In this document: piece after piece, positions 11,901-24,330 of the stretch
Layout: each line of letters opens with the position of its first letter
Position numbering within the stretch: the first letter of the stretch is position 1
Assembly (NCBI GenBank): GCA_002946415.1
Contig: NJPS01000012.1
Coordinates: 558,001-622,000 of the forward strand
Reading direction: 5' to 3'
DNA: 64,000 bases
Origin: Rutstroemia sp. NJR-2017a BVV2
Lineage: Eukaryota; Ascomycota; Leotiomycetes; Helotiales; Rutstroemiaceae
Notes under the pieces: model-generated
Database searches by the model: none
What the model was told of the DNA's origin: nothing
The model's input: the letters and a program-made list of their open reading frames with translations, nothing else
Translations under genes and position numbers: made by a program

Positions 11901-12422
11901 AATGTGTGCTGAATAGGGCCTCGATTCACTTCACAAGGGTTGATGGGCAATTATCCCCTGATAAAAGAGCAGATGCCATTCATAGATTCCAAACGACAGA
12001 TGATATCCGCGTCATCCTAGTTTCTATTACTTGTGGTGGAGCTGGGTAAGTCCACAGCTTGAAATTTCAAACTATTCCGAAATTAACACTCGATAGATTG
12101 GATCTCACAGCTGCATCCCGTGTATACTTGATGGAGCCACAATGGAATCCGCAAGTGGAAGAACAGGCCTTATGTCGCGTGCATCGCATCGGCCAGAAGA
12201 AGAATGTAACAACAATACGATATAGAATACAAAATTCATTTGAAGAGGTTCTGTTTCCGTTGATGCTTATCCTAGGGCTGTTGCTAACTTGTTTTATAGA
12301 ATATTGTTAAGATGCAGGACCGGAAGAAGGACTTGGCAAATCTGACGTTTTCGAATGCAAGACTCTCAGAGACAGACGTTGGAGCCGGCCGACTTCATTA
12401 TCTGCGTGCTGCATTGAGATGA
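8937..12422 (+). CDS. SNF2-family ATP-dependent helicase (Rad5/HLTF-like)
   Basis: The product is a Swi2/Snf2 DNA translocase. Motifs read in order: HQKQALKFM (Q-like region), LLADDMGLGKTLTMIALI (Walker A, 10339-10383), VLTTYETIAAQL, a DEAH box split by an intron (10821-10871), WAITGTPIQNKLTDLASII, IRVILVSITCGGAGLDLTAA, and the motif VI region EEQALCRVHRIGQKK. About ten introns are needed. Between the two helicase lobes a cysteine-rich stretch (CVAC ... CPFC) sits where Rad5/HLTF proteins carry a RING finger, but it looks degenerate. The first 250 residues are poorly conserved and their exon borders (after 9197 and around 9463-9560) are uncertain. The reading frame appears intact, so it is not an obvious pseudogene. 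It shares a promoter region with the NACHT gene. Confidence 0.85.
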
Positions 12423-14193
12423 ATGAAGATCTTTCCATATATTACCGATAAATCATATGGTCAGCGACTACAGTTGCAATACCACAGGTAAAGTTTTCCA
12501 ATGTACTCGGCTATACTTCCTTCAGGGGTAGACCGTATACTAAGAGTTCCCCGAGTCAACAATGCTTTATATAGTACCCTGAGTGGAGATATCAGCCATT
12601 CAACTGGAGGACTATACAGCCATTTAAGCCAATATCTCGAATATCGGTATTCATGTCAGTGTTACGACAGTAAACATATGATCAAGGGAGCAAGGGAATA
12701 AATCACATGACCTGTATGTCATACCAACCTCTCGGGATTCTTATTCTTGGAGATACCCTCAATATAGTATAGTATAAATAAAATAGAGCATTCGAATAAA
12801 TGGACTTGGTGCGCGCCCGGCCTTATTATTCGGACCCAGAGCAAGAATAGGAGTGGAAATGTCTTTGCCCTTGGTTTTGCCGGTGAGTTTGATGGGTCGG
12901 GGGACTTGGCTGGGCTGGGCTGGGCGATATGATGGATGGATGTACTTGAGTAAGGTATAAATTCGGAAGTATATTATGCCCAGTACCAGGTGTCAAGGCC
13001 TGATATGTGGATGGGTAGAGGGATAGTTAGGCGAACGAATGAATGAATGGTGGTACAGTACATAGAGGCAGAGACAAAAGAGAACGAGAACAATAAAGGA
13101 AAGAGCATTAACATCTTACTTCCTCATCGCACAACAAAATACCAGGCGATCACGACGAACGATATTCTTGAATTGGACAAAAAGAAAACGAGGTGGAAAC
13201 CCCATAGAGTATGGGCTACGCTAAGCCTGTTTCCCCGCTTAATGCACGTTGAAGAGTGGGATGCGGGGATACGTAATAGATGTTGCTGGTAACTTACCGG
13301 GAAAGGTTATTTACTTCGTAGCTTTCGGGGATAAACGTGGGGTTGTGAACCTACGAAGTAGGACCGGCGCGTCTTCGCTCTAGAAAGGAAAGGAAGATGT
13401 GGTTTGCGTAGTTCTCCCACCCATTCGGGAAAAGATTTCTGCGGGTTTGTTTGCTTTGTTGTGTGCTTTACTTTGTTTTGCTTTGTTTTCATTCCCCTTG
13501 TTTCTAACCTATTTTTAACCATAAAGCTTATCCCCAGATTGTTGGATTGTAAGTTCAAACACCTCGTTTGTTTCTCGAAGTCCTTTAACTTCTTCCTCCA
13601 AATTAAGCGGCTTCGCAGAACCATTCCCAATCGGTAGAGTTCGTGAGAATTTACCTCGTCCTTGGGATCCGTACCTGGGGTGAGGTCACATCCGCATCTG
13701 GCCAAGCCTCCTTTGAGATTGGGTTGGCAAGGGTGGGAGGAGAGCTAAATCCTCCGGGATGGGGTAACGGCTTTCTGAACTTCGGGGTGACGCGAGGCTT
13801 TTTTGCATCGCTTGACCGTGTAGTGGGTGCGAGAAGCGAAACTTGACTCGGTGTGCGCTGTGCGGTACTGTGAGGATGGAGGGAAAAACAGGGGTAGGGT
13901 AGGCACATGAAGTCGGTAGCTTCCTGGAGAGGAGAGGGGTAAGTTGGTTGTCAATGGGTGAATGACGGACGCTACCAGTTGATATTCCTTGCTTGTCAGC
14001 ATAATCTCCCAGTCAGATGGCTCTGTCACCGGCAGTTCTTTGTCCAACCCAAGTATCTAAATTAAGTCTGGGGCACAGCCGCCGAGTTCGCTGCTATTTT
14101 TTTTTTCCATATCTATATATGTCTCTCCTACTCTTCTCCGATCCGCAACTTTCTTGAAGTAAAGTCACGCGACTCAAGAAGGCGACGATCGAA
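12423..14193. other. Intergenic region upstream of the carboxylesterase
   Basis: No gene is supported. It contains a short GCTGG tandem run near 12906-12924, an AT-rich stretch with TATA-like words near 12760-12795, and a T-tract followed by TATATA-like sequence at 14097-14120 that could serve the carboxylesterase promoter. Several short ORFs lack protein character. Confidence 0.5.
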
Positions 14194-15980
14194 ATGCTGT
14201 CTAATATTCTCTCTCTCCTCGCACTCGTTGCTACGACCGTTGTTGCCGCTCCCGCATCAAAGTCCAGTCTGGTAATCGATCTGGGTTACTCCAAGTACCA
14301 GGGCACGAATCTGGGAAACGGTGTATCACAATGGCTCGGGATTCGATATGCAGCTCCCCCATTGGGCGACTTGCGCTTTCGAGCACCGCGGGACCCGTTG
14401 GCGAATCACAAGTTGCAAGTTGCTAACAAGGTATGTGTGAATTTTTTGCTTCTTTTACCCTCTTCTATATGTGGGATGCGTTACTAAGTTGCTTGCTATA
14501 GCATGGTCCGATCTGTCACTCTGCGCCTTCAACAAAAGTCTCGAATACCACTTCGGAGGACTGTCTCTTTACGGATATATATGCACCTACTGATCGCACG
14601 AAACTTCATCCGGTTTTTGTGTTCTTCCAGGGAGGTGGGTTCAACTCAGATGCGAATCCTAATCTAAACGGGACGAGCTTGATTAAAGCCGGGGATCTGG
14701 ATATCGTTGTTGTGACATTCAACTACCGAGTTGGTCCATGGGGTTTCCTCGCGAGTAAGGAGGTTGTGGAGAATGGAGATACGAATGTCGGGTTGAAGGA
14801 TCAACGTTTCTTGCTGGAGTGGGTCCAGAAGCATATTACCAAGGTATGTATACTGCATATACTGTACTGATTCTCGTTCAGTGCTAATGCTGTAACAGTT
14901 CGGAGGAGATCCATGCCACGTGACGATTGGTGGTGATTCTGCTGGAGCAGCTTCTGTTGATCTGCAGCTCTCGGCATATGGAGGTCGCGATGATGGATTG
15001 TTTCACGCTTCCGCAGCCGAGAGTCAATCTTTCGGTGTCCAGTTCACGGTTGAAGAGTCACAGTATCAGTACGATGGCTTGGTCGAGCGAGTAGGATGTG
15101 CCGGGAAAAACGACACTCTTGCCTGTCTACGTGCTGTAGATATCTCCGTGATCCTGAAGAACAATCCCAACCTGCCGACCCCAGGTGGTGCCGGCGGTAC
15201 TCCAAACTACATGTGGTCGAATGTCATTGATGGAGATTTCACCCCTGACTATACATACAAGTTGTATTCCGAAGGGAAATACGTGAAACTCCCCGCCATC
15301 TATGGGTACGTATTGATATATATCTCAGCTTTCTAACATCACTTTCAACCACCTAACTAACCCTCACCTCCAGTGACGACACAAACGAAGGCACAGTCTT
15401 CACCCCCCAGAATATCAGCACCTCCGCCGAGATGGACGATTTCCTGCGCAACAACTGGCCCAAACTAACCTCCTCCCAGCTCCAACAAATCCACACCTAC
15501 TATCCACAAGGCCGCGCCTACCCCGACTCCGGCGCATACTGGTCCGCCGCGGCGCTCGCCTACGGCGAAATCCGCTACAACTGCCCCGGCATCTACCTCT
15601 CGCGCGTACATTTCCGCGACGTCCCAACAATCGGCAGCTGGAACTATCACTGGGATGTTCTCTCCGCCGCAAACAACGCGTCCGGGTTTGGCGTCACGCA
15701 TACGGCGGAGCTGGCGTCGATTTGGGGGTACTCGAGTGACCCGGATAAGGAGCTGATTCCGACGATTCAGGGGTATTGGACGAGTTTTATTAGGACGGGG
15801 AATCCAAATACGTATAAATTGAAGACGTCACCGGAGTGGACGACAGTGGGGGAGGGAAAGGAGGGGTTCGGGAGAATGTATTTTGGGAATGGGGTGGATG
15901 TGAAGATGGAGGAGGTGCCCGAGGAGCAGTGGGATAGATGTGAGTATTTGAGTGGGATTGGGGTGAGTATTGGGCAGTAG
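14194..15980 (+). CDS. Secreted type-B carboxylesterase/lipase
   Basis: This is an alpha/beta-hydrolase of the type-B carboxylesterase family, which hydrolyses carboxylic esters; the substrate is unknown. Four exons fit exactly: 14194-14430, 14502-14843, 14899-15305 and 15374-15980, giving 530 residues. Residues 1-18 form a signal peptide ending VVAAP. The oxyanion-hole region reads FFQGGGFN, the nucleophile elbow is GGDSAGAAS, the acid is the glutamate in DDTNEGTVF, and the histidine is in GVTHTAELASIWG, so the triad is complete. NYRVGPWGFLAS and LKDQRFLLEWVQKHI are further family signatures. N-glycosylation sites are frequent. The last exon switches from C-rich to G-rich near 15700 without loss of frame. 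Confidence 0.93.
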
Positions 15981-17001
15981 AGGATAATGGTTGTGGTGAA
16001 GGGGGAAGGTTGAGTGACAAGGTTGTATGGGATACAATCATTATTCTTGGTGGTTGGGGATACAGTTATCATCATTGGGCGGGTGTTTTAGCATCGGGCA
16101 TAGCGGGACTTTTTGAATTCTTGTGCATATACTTGGGAAATCATTTGAAGCATAGATAGATGGGAGGGATGGAACAGGATAGGATGCGTCTCCCACATGA
16201 AATATCATATTATACATTTACTTATCATAGAATAGAAGATAAATTTACACTCTTCTTATCCGGAATGTAAGTCGCATTGTAAATGGAAGCACAGATGAAC
16301 GATGGTTTGTCGCCGATTAAAGTGAGCCATCTCACATGACTCCGGCTTCATATCTCTCTTCATATTCAGAAGTTTTAGTATTCGCCTATATCTCCCATTT
16401 CCAACAAAGGCCAGGCGATTCAGGTCTAGACCCATAGCTGTGCTATTCGGATTTTCGTTTGTTCACATACAGCGAGTGCAGTCTTTCAGAACATCACCAA
16501 CGTCTTTGTTCTCGTCCGAGAACATCAAATGTTACCGCGTTTCCATTCCATATGCGCATTTAGTCCATCCTACAGTATGGGATAAGTCTAGTGTATTCGG
16601 TTCATAGTCGATGCTTTGTTTAGAAAGCTTTAGGGATTGGTATTTCGGTTCTGTTGCTGTGACTTATTCTTTCTTCAATTATTCGTGTCATGGACTTCAA
16701 CGACAGATTTTTCACGACAGACAGACAGAACTCAGATACCGATAGGCTGGCAAATCTACGCATTTTGTTCTGCTACGGACTGCGTGTTCGAGCATAAAAA
16801 ATTCCATCGAATTCTTCTATTGGAGTCCAAAATCGAATCACAAAATTCCTTCCAGACTATCACTTATCAACGAAGAATCCGGAGTTCTCAATAACCTGTC
16901 TATCAATTCATCTATCTATTGATTTATCCATTAATCCATCGAATCACGATATCGCCCCTCACAAATTCTCCTTTCTTCTCACAACCCAAGCAAAAGCCAA
17001 A
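15981..17001. other. Intergenic region, 1.0 kb
   Basis: It follows the carboxylesterase stop and leads into the next gene on the same strand. The first 100 bases stay G-rich. Pyrimidine-rich sequence just before 17002 resembles a fungal 5' leader. No gene or RNA is recognised. Confidence 0.5.
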
Positions 17002-17904
17002 ATGTCCACCCGCCAATCCTTCATCCCTCAAAAACGCAAAACCCACACCTCTCTACCCAGCTCCCGCACCCCAACACCAGAACTATCTTCCATCTCTCAG
17101 CGTCGACCATCTAAGACACCAAAGCTGCATAGTGTCCCTGATAACACACCCAACGAACAACCCTCCCCTCTGCCTCCCATCGCTACTACAGTCCCTCTAA
17201 TTTCCACCTCCACCTCCACATCTACCTCAAGCCAACCCAACCCCTCTTCAAACACCCCCCCACCCTCCCACCAAAAAGAACCCTCCTCCTTCCCCTCCCA
17301 AATACAAATCCTTCCCCTCTCCCCCTCACTCCTCCTCCCCCCAGTCCCAGCCCCACCCTTCACTTCCCCTATCGTCGCGCACCATAACCCCGTGCGTCTG
17401 GGCGGCGGCGAAAAATTCGAAATCCCGTATCAGCGGAAACGGGCTGCGCCGCCGCCGAGGGGTAGGAATTTGGGTGCGGAGCTGGAGGAGGCGTTGAGGG
17501 TGGAGGTTAGGCGGAATCCGGGGCTGGAGGGGGGTGTGGATGGGGAAGGGGAAGAGGGAAGGGAAGGGGATAGTATAGATGGAGGGGAAGAAAAGGAAGA
17601 TGATAAGGAAGAAGGATATAAGAATACAGTGGGAAAAGAACAGGCAGGAAAACAGTGGCAAGACTGGAAGGCGGGTGAGATTTGGGATGGCGAGGTCGAA
17701 GATGGTAGGGATGAATATACCGTGCTCTACGACTCGGACTCACAGCCTTATATACGTAGGAAAATGAACGAGAGTAGTAATAGTAGCAGCAGAGGTAGTA
17801 CGAGGGAGGAGCCAGCACCGTATCGTCGAGGCTCTGATGTGCAGATGAGAGAGCCTGTGGGTGTAGAGAGTGCGACGGGGAAGGATGTTCATATGGGTTG
17901 TTAG
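17002..17904 (+). CDS. Disordered protein of unknown function
   Basis: I do not recognise this 300-residue single-exon product. Residues 1-125 are Pro/Ser/Thr-rich with an early basic patch (QKRKTH). Residues 130-165 form a more ordered stretch with basic clusters (YQRKRAAPPPRGRNLG). Residues 165-220 are acidic and Gly/Glu-rich. Residues 225-255 (WQDWKAGEIWDGEVEDGRD, then YTVLYDSDSQPYIRRK) look conserved because they carry tryptophans and mixed composition. The basic patches suggest nuclear location. The coding strand is extremely C-rich up to about 17390, then extremely G-rich. The continuous frame across both halves supports a real gene. Confidence 0.65.
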   Translation: MSTRQSFIPQKRKTHTSLPSSRTPTPELSSISQRRPSKTPKLHSVPDNTPNEQPSPLPPIATTVPLISTSTSTSTSSQPNPSSNTPPPSHQKEPSSFPSQIQILPLSPSLLLPPVPAPPFTSPIVAHHNPVRLGGGEKFEIPYQRKRAAPPPRGRNLGAELEEALRVEVRRNPGLEGGVDGEGEEGREGDSIDGGEEKEDDKEEGYKNTVGKEQAGKQWQDWKAGEIWDGEVEDGRDEYTVLYDSDSQPYIRRKMNESSNSSSRGSTREEPAPYRRGSDVQMREPVGVESATGKDVHMGC

Positions 17905-18793
17905 GAAGGGATATGAAGAGACGGAGTGGAGAGAAGAAAAGCTGAATTGGACTATCTGGGATGGCTGCTTGGTTGTAACAAAGACGAGCTCGAGCATAAA
18001 ATTCCTACTGCGATGCGCTATTTGCTCGATGGGACGAAGGGACAAATTGAGGGAGGAAGTAAGGATTCGGGGTAAATAGATCAATGTTTCAAAAAGATGA
18101 TAATCACATCAATCTCCAACCTATATCCTCCCCCCCTTCTAGTGACTTAAACTTACGCAATGCAAGGAATTGATGTAAAGCCTAAGAAACCCACAGCGGC
18201 GTGGAGAACTCAACATGTCGAGGAGAATAGTGATTCCTCGTGCCTTGCACTAACAATTCGGGATCGAGGTATGCAGTTGGGCTGCTGTAAGATTACGAAA
18301 AACAGTCGGTGCTGCGCCTGGTTTCTGCGCGCTGGGGAAATGAGGGTAAGCGGGAGTGAAAAGAAAGTTTAGGACGAGATAGATCGGAAGTAGAAATAGA
18401 AAGAGAAATTGAAATAAGGGAAGAAGTGATTGTGAGGGACGTGGAGGGAAGGATATGGCTGAGAGATTTGCAAAGGAATAGGTGTGAGGAGGAGGTATGG
18501 GGCGGGGGAAAGAACGATTGGCTTGAGAAGTATGAATGTTGAATTAGGAAGTTCAGGCAGAATGTTTTGCTGAAAGAATTGCGAAGACCGGAAAAAAGGA
18601 AAAGAGGATTGAGCAGTTAGAGAGTACAGTTCCTGTTGGCAGTTGCCCATGACTGGAACCGAAAGTAATATTTTCCTAATACCGTGAAAAAACCCGTTGG
18701 CGCAAATCAAGAACCAAAACTAGACCGCACGACCTAATCTCTTAACCAGTCCATAACCGAATCAGTTTTCCCGTGTCACCTTACCATCACCAT
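17905..18793. other. Convergent spacer, purine-rich on plus strand
   Basis: It lies between the 3' ends of the disordered-protein gene (+) and the tyrosinase gene (-). Much of 18360-18620 is A/G-rich on the plus strand. Two short ORFs (18160-18372 + and 18369-18710 -) have no recognisable features and are not called. Confidence 0.5.
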
Positions 18794-21134
18794 CTAAACA
18801 TCATCCTCATCTCCCAACCCCGCCGGTCTCCCACCCGTAACCTCTGTATGCACCTCATAAACGCCCGAATAACTCGGCAATCCACCATGGGCCTGCCCAC
18901 CACACTCTACCACCGTACTTACAACACTCACTTTCAAGCCCCTCACGGCGCCTCGATCGATTTCTGTTCCATCCGCCAGCGTGACTCTCCAATGCAGATT
19001 CTTCGCCAAATAAGGAACCACATTCTCCTTCTCGAGACTGCCGAGATCGCCTGCTTGGTATAGCTTGAGCAGGATGGGGGTTAAGGGGATGGTGCCCGAG
19101 ATCATGAGTTCGCGTGCTTCGTCTTTGATGCATTTGCCGCAGCCGGCGGTTTGGGGATCTTTACCGAAGGAGGAGAAGGTTCCGACGGTGGCTTGTTCGG
19201 TTGCCTGTTGGGGATGAGTTAGTTACCACATTTTCTTTGGGTGGATGAAATTATATTAATGGAGATGAGGGACTGCAATAGAGGAAGAGGGAGGAGGACA
19301 TACCCAGGTAGTAGGGTCGGAGTTGAAGTCGCCAAGGAAAATGCGGACGCGATAGGTTTGATGAAGAATATGTTTAGGAGCACGGATATTGGCGATGTAT
19401 TCCCTATACTTGATTGGTGCAGAGGTGTTTTTCGAGGAGGGATCGGCTAACATATGTGTCAGTCACTTGATACCCGTAATGAAAAGAAATCCTACCTTTT
19501 CCAATCTGAGCTTCGAAGTCTTCCCCGCCTCGACTGAGCTCAGCAGGCGGTGCTGCTTGTTGCAGAGGTTTCTGACTACCAACCGAATCTTGGAGTTTGG
19601 CTTGTGGTGCGGCAGCCAATGCGGTGGTATTGACACCCATCAAACTCATGAACTGATTACTAGTCGCACCATACAGTTTTTGGACGACGGCAAGAACACT
19701 ATTCTGATATTGTTGCTCAGTAGGGAACTTCCATCGTTGGGTTTCGGGATATGCGTAGTTGAAGGTGGTTGTGTATCGAGCACCATCCGAGTTCCAGAAG
19801 GTTTTGCCGGTCGCATCATTGAAAGGTGCAAGAGGGGTTTTGCTGGTTTCTTGAGTGCCACTTTGAATGGAGAAGGTTCCTTCACCGGAAGGTTTGTCGA
19901 TTGCGTAACTTGTCGGATTCAAAGCTTGCCAGATAGCGAACTGGCGATCAACGTTCCTGGAAGATGCCTGTCAGCAAGTCATCAAAAACTAAGGGTATTA
20001 TCCTAAGATTAAATTGCCTCTTACACATGATGTAACCAGAATAGGGGATCAAATGCAGCATAATCGGGATCACCCATTTGACCACCACCGCCGGTTTCAC
20101 TGTGAATACTGTTATGGACATCTTCAATACTACCATATGTGCCAGGTGCATTGTTTGGAGCCCATTGATGGTTACTAAACGCATCAAATCTTTTATAGTT
20201 CGGGTCTCTCATGATGAGGTAAATATTGTTCTGGTAAGAATCAAATTGTGATGCCATGGCATCAAAGACTTGTTGTTCCTGGGACTTAGCACTTGCACTT
20301 CCTGATGTGGGATAGCGAAGGGTTGTTGGCCAACGGTTTTCCTGCTTCTATTAGTGAAGATCGAGAATCCGTTCACTAGATCTTACTGGAGCGCTGGGGA
20401 AGTCCCCCTTGATAGGGTTCAATGGATTGAACTTGAACGAGTAGAGTGGATTTGCAATGAGAACAGGTTTACCATCCGAAGTTGGAGTGACGATGCTGAT
20501 TGATGGTTGCCCAACAATGGTTGGAAAATATTTGTCACCAGACGGAGGTTCAGCAGCCCAGTCCCAGTACGGGATACGGAATGTAAGAGCAGCATCTTGA
20601 TAACGTGCCTTGGTTGCAGCAGGGAAGGTGCTGGCTATCTTCTGTACGATGGCGTATAATGCTTGCTGCCGACGATCAGCTGGATTGCTTGAGAAACCCA
20701 TAACTTACTTACCTCGAACAATGCCAGGTATGGGCGATGCCACGGAGCAAAGAGAATGGAACTGTGAGTGCAATATCCTTGCCAACCACCAGGATTATCG
20801 CCCTTGACGCCACCCCAAGGTCTGTAAGGACGTCCATGGATACCTTGCAAAGTAAGTATGAACCAGCAAGAAGCAATAATAACATACCAGCGATTCCGTA
20901 GTAAGATAGATCAGTCTTCTCATCGAGTTGTTGGAAAGCTTGAATACCAAGAATGTAAAGAGTCCATTGATCCGGATGATTACGCTGAAGGTCGCGAATC
21001 TCCAGTCTCAAGGGAACGGACCCTGTATAATGTCAATATACCAGATATTAGTTACTGAGAATGATAGTCTTACCATCAGCAGGTGCTGGGGAAAGCTTTG
21101 GGGGCCCTGTAACTGGATAGTTGACTGCCGCCAT
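18794..21134 (-). CDS. Tyrosinase (polyphenol oxidase) with C-terminal shielding domain
   Basis: This type-3 copper enzyme oxidises monophenols and o-diphenols to quinones, for example in melanin formation. It starts at 21134 ([13 protein letters not shown]) and has at least six introns. The copper A histidines are in [19 protein letters not shown] and FAPWHRPY; the GYCTH cysteine lies where fungal tyrosinases form a Cys-His thioether. The copper B histidines are in VHNSIH and [14 protein letters not shown], so all six ligands are present. A YWDW motif lies between. The C-terminal part ([19 protein letters not shown] onward) matches the tyrosinase C-terminal domain that covers the active site until cleavage. 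No signal peptide is visible, as in most cytosolic fungal tyrosinases. Confidence 0.94.
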
Positions 21135-23383
21135 GATTTTCAATGCTTTCAAGTCTAGTAATTCAGGAAACAAAAACGTAGAAGTTTACTACGAGACTTA
21201 TTGAGAATGATTGAGAAGATTTAGAATGTTAAAACATGAGATTTAAAACATGAGATGAGGGGCAAGGAAACATACATATGATTTCGTGCTTCTGTGAGCT
21301 CGCCAAGCCCACAGCCAAGATGTCACGAGAATGGAGCTGAGTGTATAGTGACCGATCACAAGCCACGGATGCGTAAATGGGAGCATATGCACATGATCGC
21401 GTATTCATGTCGCCCAATTCGTATTGCTATCCAATTCACTTCGCCGTAAAGTACCTTGGCTTGCTGACGGTGAGAACTACTCAGACCTAGCAAAGCTATC
21501 ACTCGGTGCTTTGGTTTTCAGCTCACCTTATTTTCTAAGCATCTACAGAGCCATAAGCATTAGAATGAGCCTTATACCACCTGTCAAAAATGTCGGGATC
21601 TGAATTATTATGATACATAATGTGTAGCCCCTGCCGCGCCCCCGCATAGGAAAGCTTCAGCCGCATGCCGTTCACCGACTTAGTGCCACAACATAAGCTA
21701 CGGGAATTTAACAGCACCTGGGATATTCGAAGCAACTCATGGCTGATGCTTGAGTTGCATTGGTTGAGATTATCGGCTCGCTCAAAAACTAATCTATGAT
21801 CGATAAGGGAAAGGGAGACGGCATGGAAATCGATAGCTTTACAGCCCCTTTAATGGTAACTAACACCAGCTTAGAAGAGGAGTAAGGCATGAGCTGTCCC
21901 ATGCTGTGCTCATGTTGAATAAATTGGACTACATAAGGTACTCTTCGCCAATCAAAGCTTAGGACGTCATGGCTGGGAACCCCATCGAAAAGCGTGGTAT
22001 AGAAGGCAGAGGTCTAGATTACCTCGTGCTTGAAGCGATGTTAGACAACCTAATGCATGGGGTTGAGCTTAGCACTTACATCATGAACACTTTCTTGGGT
22101 CCACGTTTCATGCAGCTCTAACGGGGAGCTTGAAAACGCACCGCGACCTGCAGTTATGGAGGTTTTCGTGGTCTGGCAAATAACAAATCCTTAGCATGTA
22201 TCGTGAAGAGGAGACAACAAAAACTATCATCAAGATGAATCATGAATGGTCAGCAATTCTGCTCGGGATACATGACTTCGAAGTCGTAGAATCTGCTATT
22301 GAATGTAAGCAATTCCGCTCATTTTGTCCGTCAAAACCGCGATAGTCTCAACAATCAAACAAAAGTGATTCCCAGTCCTTGTAAACGGTCAAGCTTTTCC
22401 AAGGGGAGAGGGCATAGAAACTAAGCACTTAGCCCCCAGCCTAGTTCTCGAGACGAACCATCACGACCGGTAGATCGTTTCTTAAAACCGAGCTCCCATT
22501 TGGAAAGGGGAAGCCGTGAGTGCAAGTATTCATCCCCGCTTTGAGTGAGACTGGGCAATCTTAGGAGGGCAATCCATTGAATAGGAATGGACGTATTTGT
22601 AAATATGAAACTGGTGTTAGTTGTTGGTACGGATCTAGATTGAGATTAAGTTCAGGAATGTCCCGAGGAAGCAGATGTTCGAATTGCTTGCAGGAGCAAA
22701 GTTATTTGGCCTTTTCGGTCAATCATAGGGCCGACACCTAAAGCCCAGATTACGTAAAGAGCCGGAGAATTATAGTGAAGAACAACGTTCCTCTGCCGAA
22801 CAAGTATATCTTTGTAGAGATAACGCCTAGCTTGGCTAGCAGGTGGGATATAAGTTTTATTATTCGAAGCGTCTATATTTCAGATGACTGGATGGAAGAA
22901 ACCTGGCATGAATCCCATCAGGTTTGAGTAGACTATCCAATGAAGGAAGAGGCCGTCGCTAGGGTTGATATGGGACCTAACTAGACACCTGAGTATAGGA
23001 AGAAGTAGAAGACCAATGGTCTCGGGTACGTATATGAAAGCCAGAAATCTCACGAACACAAACTCTCGAGAACAAGATCGACCGGAGATGTTGCCAAGAC
23101 CTGAGTTCCAGAGCGGATTATGTAATCAGCTATCGCAGCACCCCACCACCGCCACCTTATCTTCTTCATGACAACAAAAAAATCACCAACCACAAGAACC
23201 CAAGCATCACGGGGGAATATTTTTCTTCCGCCAACTTTCTCCATCCTTTCTCATCTTTGCTTTTACTTTTACGGTCTTTTACTTCCGTCTTCGTACGCTC
23301 TTTCAAAACCCATTACACAGCATAACTCGGTGTAGAGATCATTCACTCGCCTCAAGGACCGCGGGGTAAAAAAGAAAGGAAAC
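21135..23383. other. Long divergent intergenic region, 2.2 kb
   Basis: It separates the divergently transcribed tyrosinase (-) and HD-domain (+) genes. I find no convincing ORF, tRNA or transposon. Composition is balanced and complex, unlike the low-complexity spacers elsewhere. A diverged old element cannot be excluded without a search. Pyrimidine-rich sequence at 23180-23290 precedes the HD gene. Confidence 0.45.
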
Positions 23384-24330
23384 ATGTCCACCAACAACGC
23401 CGCAACGAATGGCATCTCCGGTGAGTTACACAATGTGCTGGCCGACTTACGGCAAGACATTAACTGGCAGATTCCGTGGACAGTTGTGCCACTTATAGTT
23501 TTTATGTGCTAATATACTCAAACAGGTTCTAGCAATCCCGATGCTGCTGCCACCTCTCAAACGTGGTTGGTCGAAGAAATAGTCGCAGGCCTTCCAGCAG
23601 TACCAAAGACAGACACCCAGTCTCCGGTTCCTTTTTTTCATATGCTAGAGAGATTAAAGACTACTAAGCGTGAAGGATGGCGTCGTTTTGGGATCGATCG
23701 GTAGGTGGTAGCTATGAAAGGATTCCTATGAATGGCAGGACTGAACTGTTTGGCAGAGGAGAATCTATTTCAGATCATATGTATCGAATGTCACTCATTA
23801 CAATGTTCGCTCCCGAATCCCTCGCTACGAAGCTCAACATCCCTCATTGCACGAAGATGGCCCTCATTCACGACATGGCAGAAGCGCTTGTTGGAGATAT
23901 CACACCTGTCGACGGAGTCGCCAAACATGAGAAGAACCGAAGAGAAAGTACAACCATGGATTACTTCACGAAGAAACTGTTAGGTCGGGTTAATGGTGGA
24001 TTGACTGGTCAGCAAATCATGGATATCTGGCAAGAATACGAGGATTCAAACACATTGGAAAGCAAGTTCGTCCACGATGTCGACAAGATTGAGTTGATCC
24101 TACAAATGGTAGAATATGAGCGGGCCCACAAGGGCAAGTTGGATTTGGGAGAATTCTCTTGGGTGGCTACGAAGATTGTTCTGCCAGAGGTTCAGGCTTG
24201 GGCGGATGAAGTCTTGAGGGAAAGAGAGGAGTTCTGGGCTGGAAAGGATCATCTGGTGTATACAGAAAATGTGAAGCCAGATGAGAAGAAGTTGGAACAA
24301 ACCGATGAATATTATGGAAAGGACAAATAA
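23384..24330 (+). CDS. HD-domain phosphohydrolase (HDDC2/YGL101W-like 5'-deoxynucleotidase)
   Basis: Members of this family remove phosphate from deoxyribonucleoside 5'-monophosphates with a divalent metal. Three exons fit: 23384-23420, 23526-23700 and 23757-24330, giving 261 residues. The HD signature is complete: histidine in SISDHMYRMS, the HD pair in ALIHDMAEALVGDITP, and the distal aspartate in KFVHDVDKIELILQM. KREGWRRFGI before the domain is typical. The intron at 23701-23756 has no in-frame stop, so an ORF reading through it exists, but removing it restores the expected RFGIDRGESISDHM junction. The 50-residue N-terminal extension is Ala/Ser-rich. Confidence 0.92.

Noticed and set aside
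18160..18710. Two short ORFs in the tyrosinase convergent spacer
   Set aside because: Low-complexity, opposite-strand overlapping frames with no protein signature.
21135..23383. Repeat-induced-mutation or transposon remnant in the long spacer
   Set aside because: No terminal repeats, no transposase-like frame and no strong AT bias were seen; a database search would be needed to revisit this.
23677..23756. HD-domain protein starting at 23677 with an extra MASFWDRSVGG N-terminus
   Set aside because: This reads through an intron (23701-23756). The spliced form restores the usual WRRFGI...GESISDHM pattern and an upstream exon.
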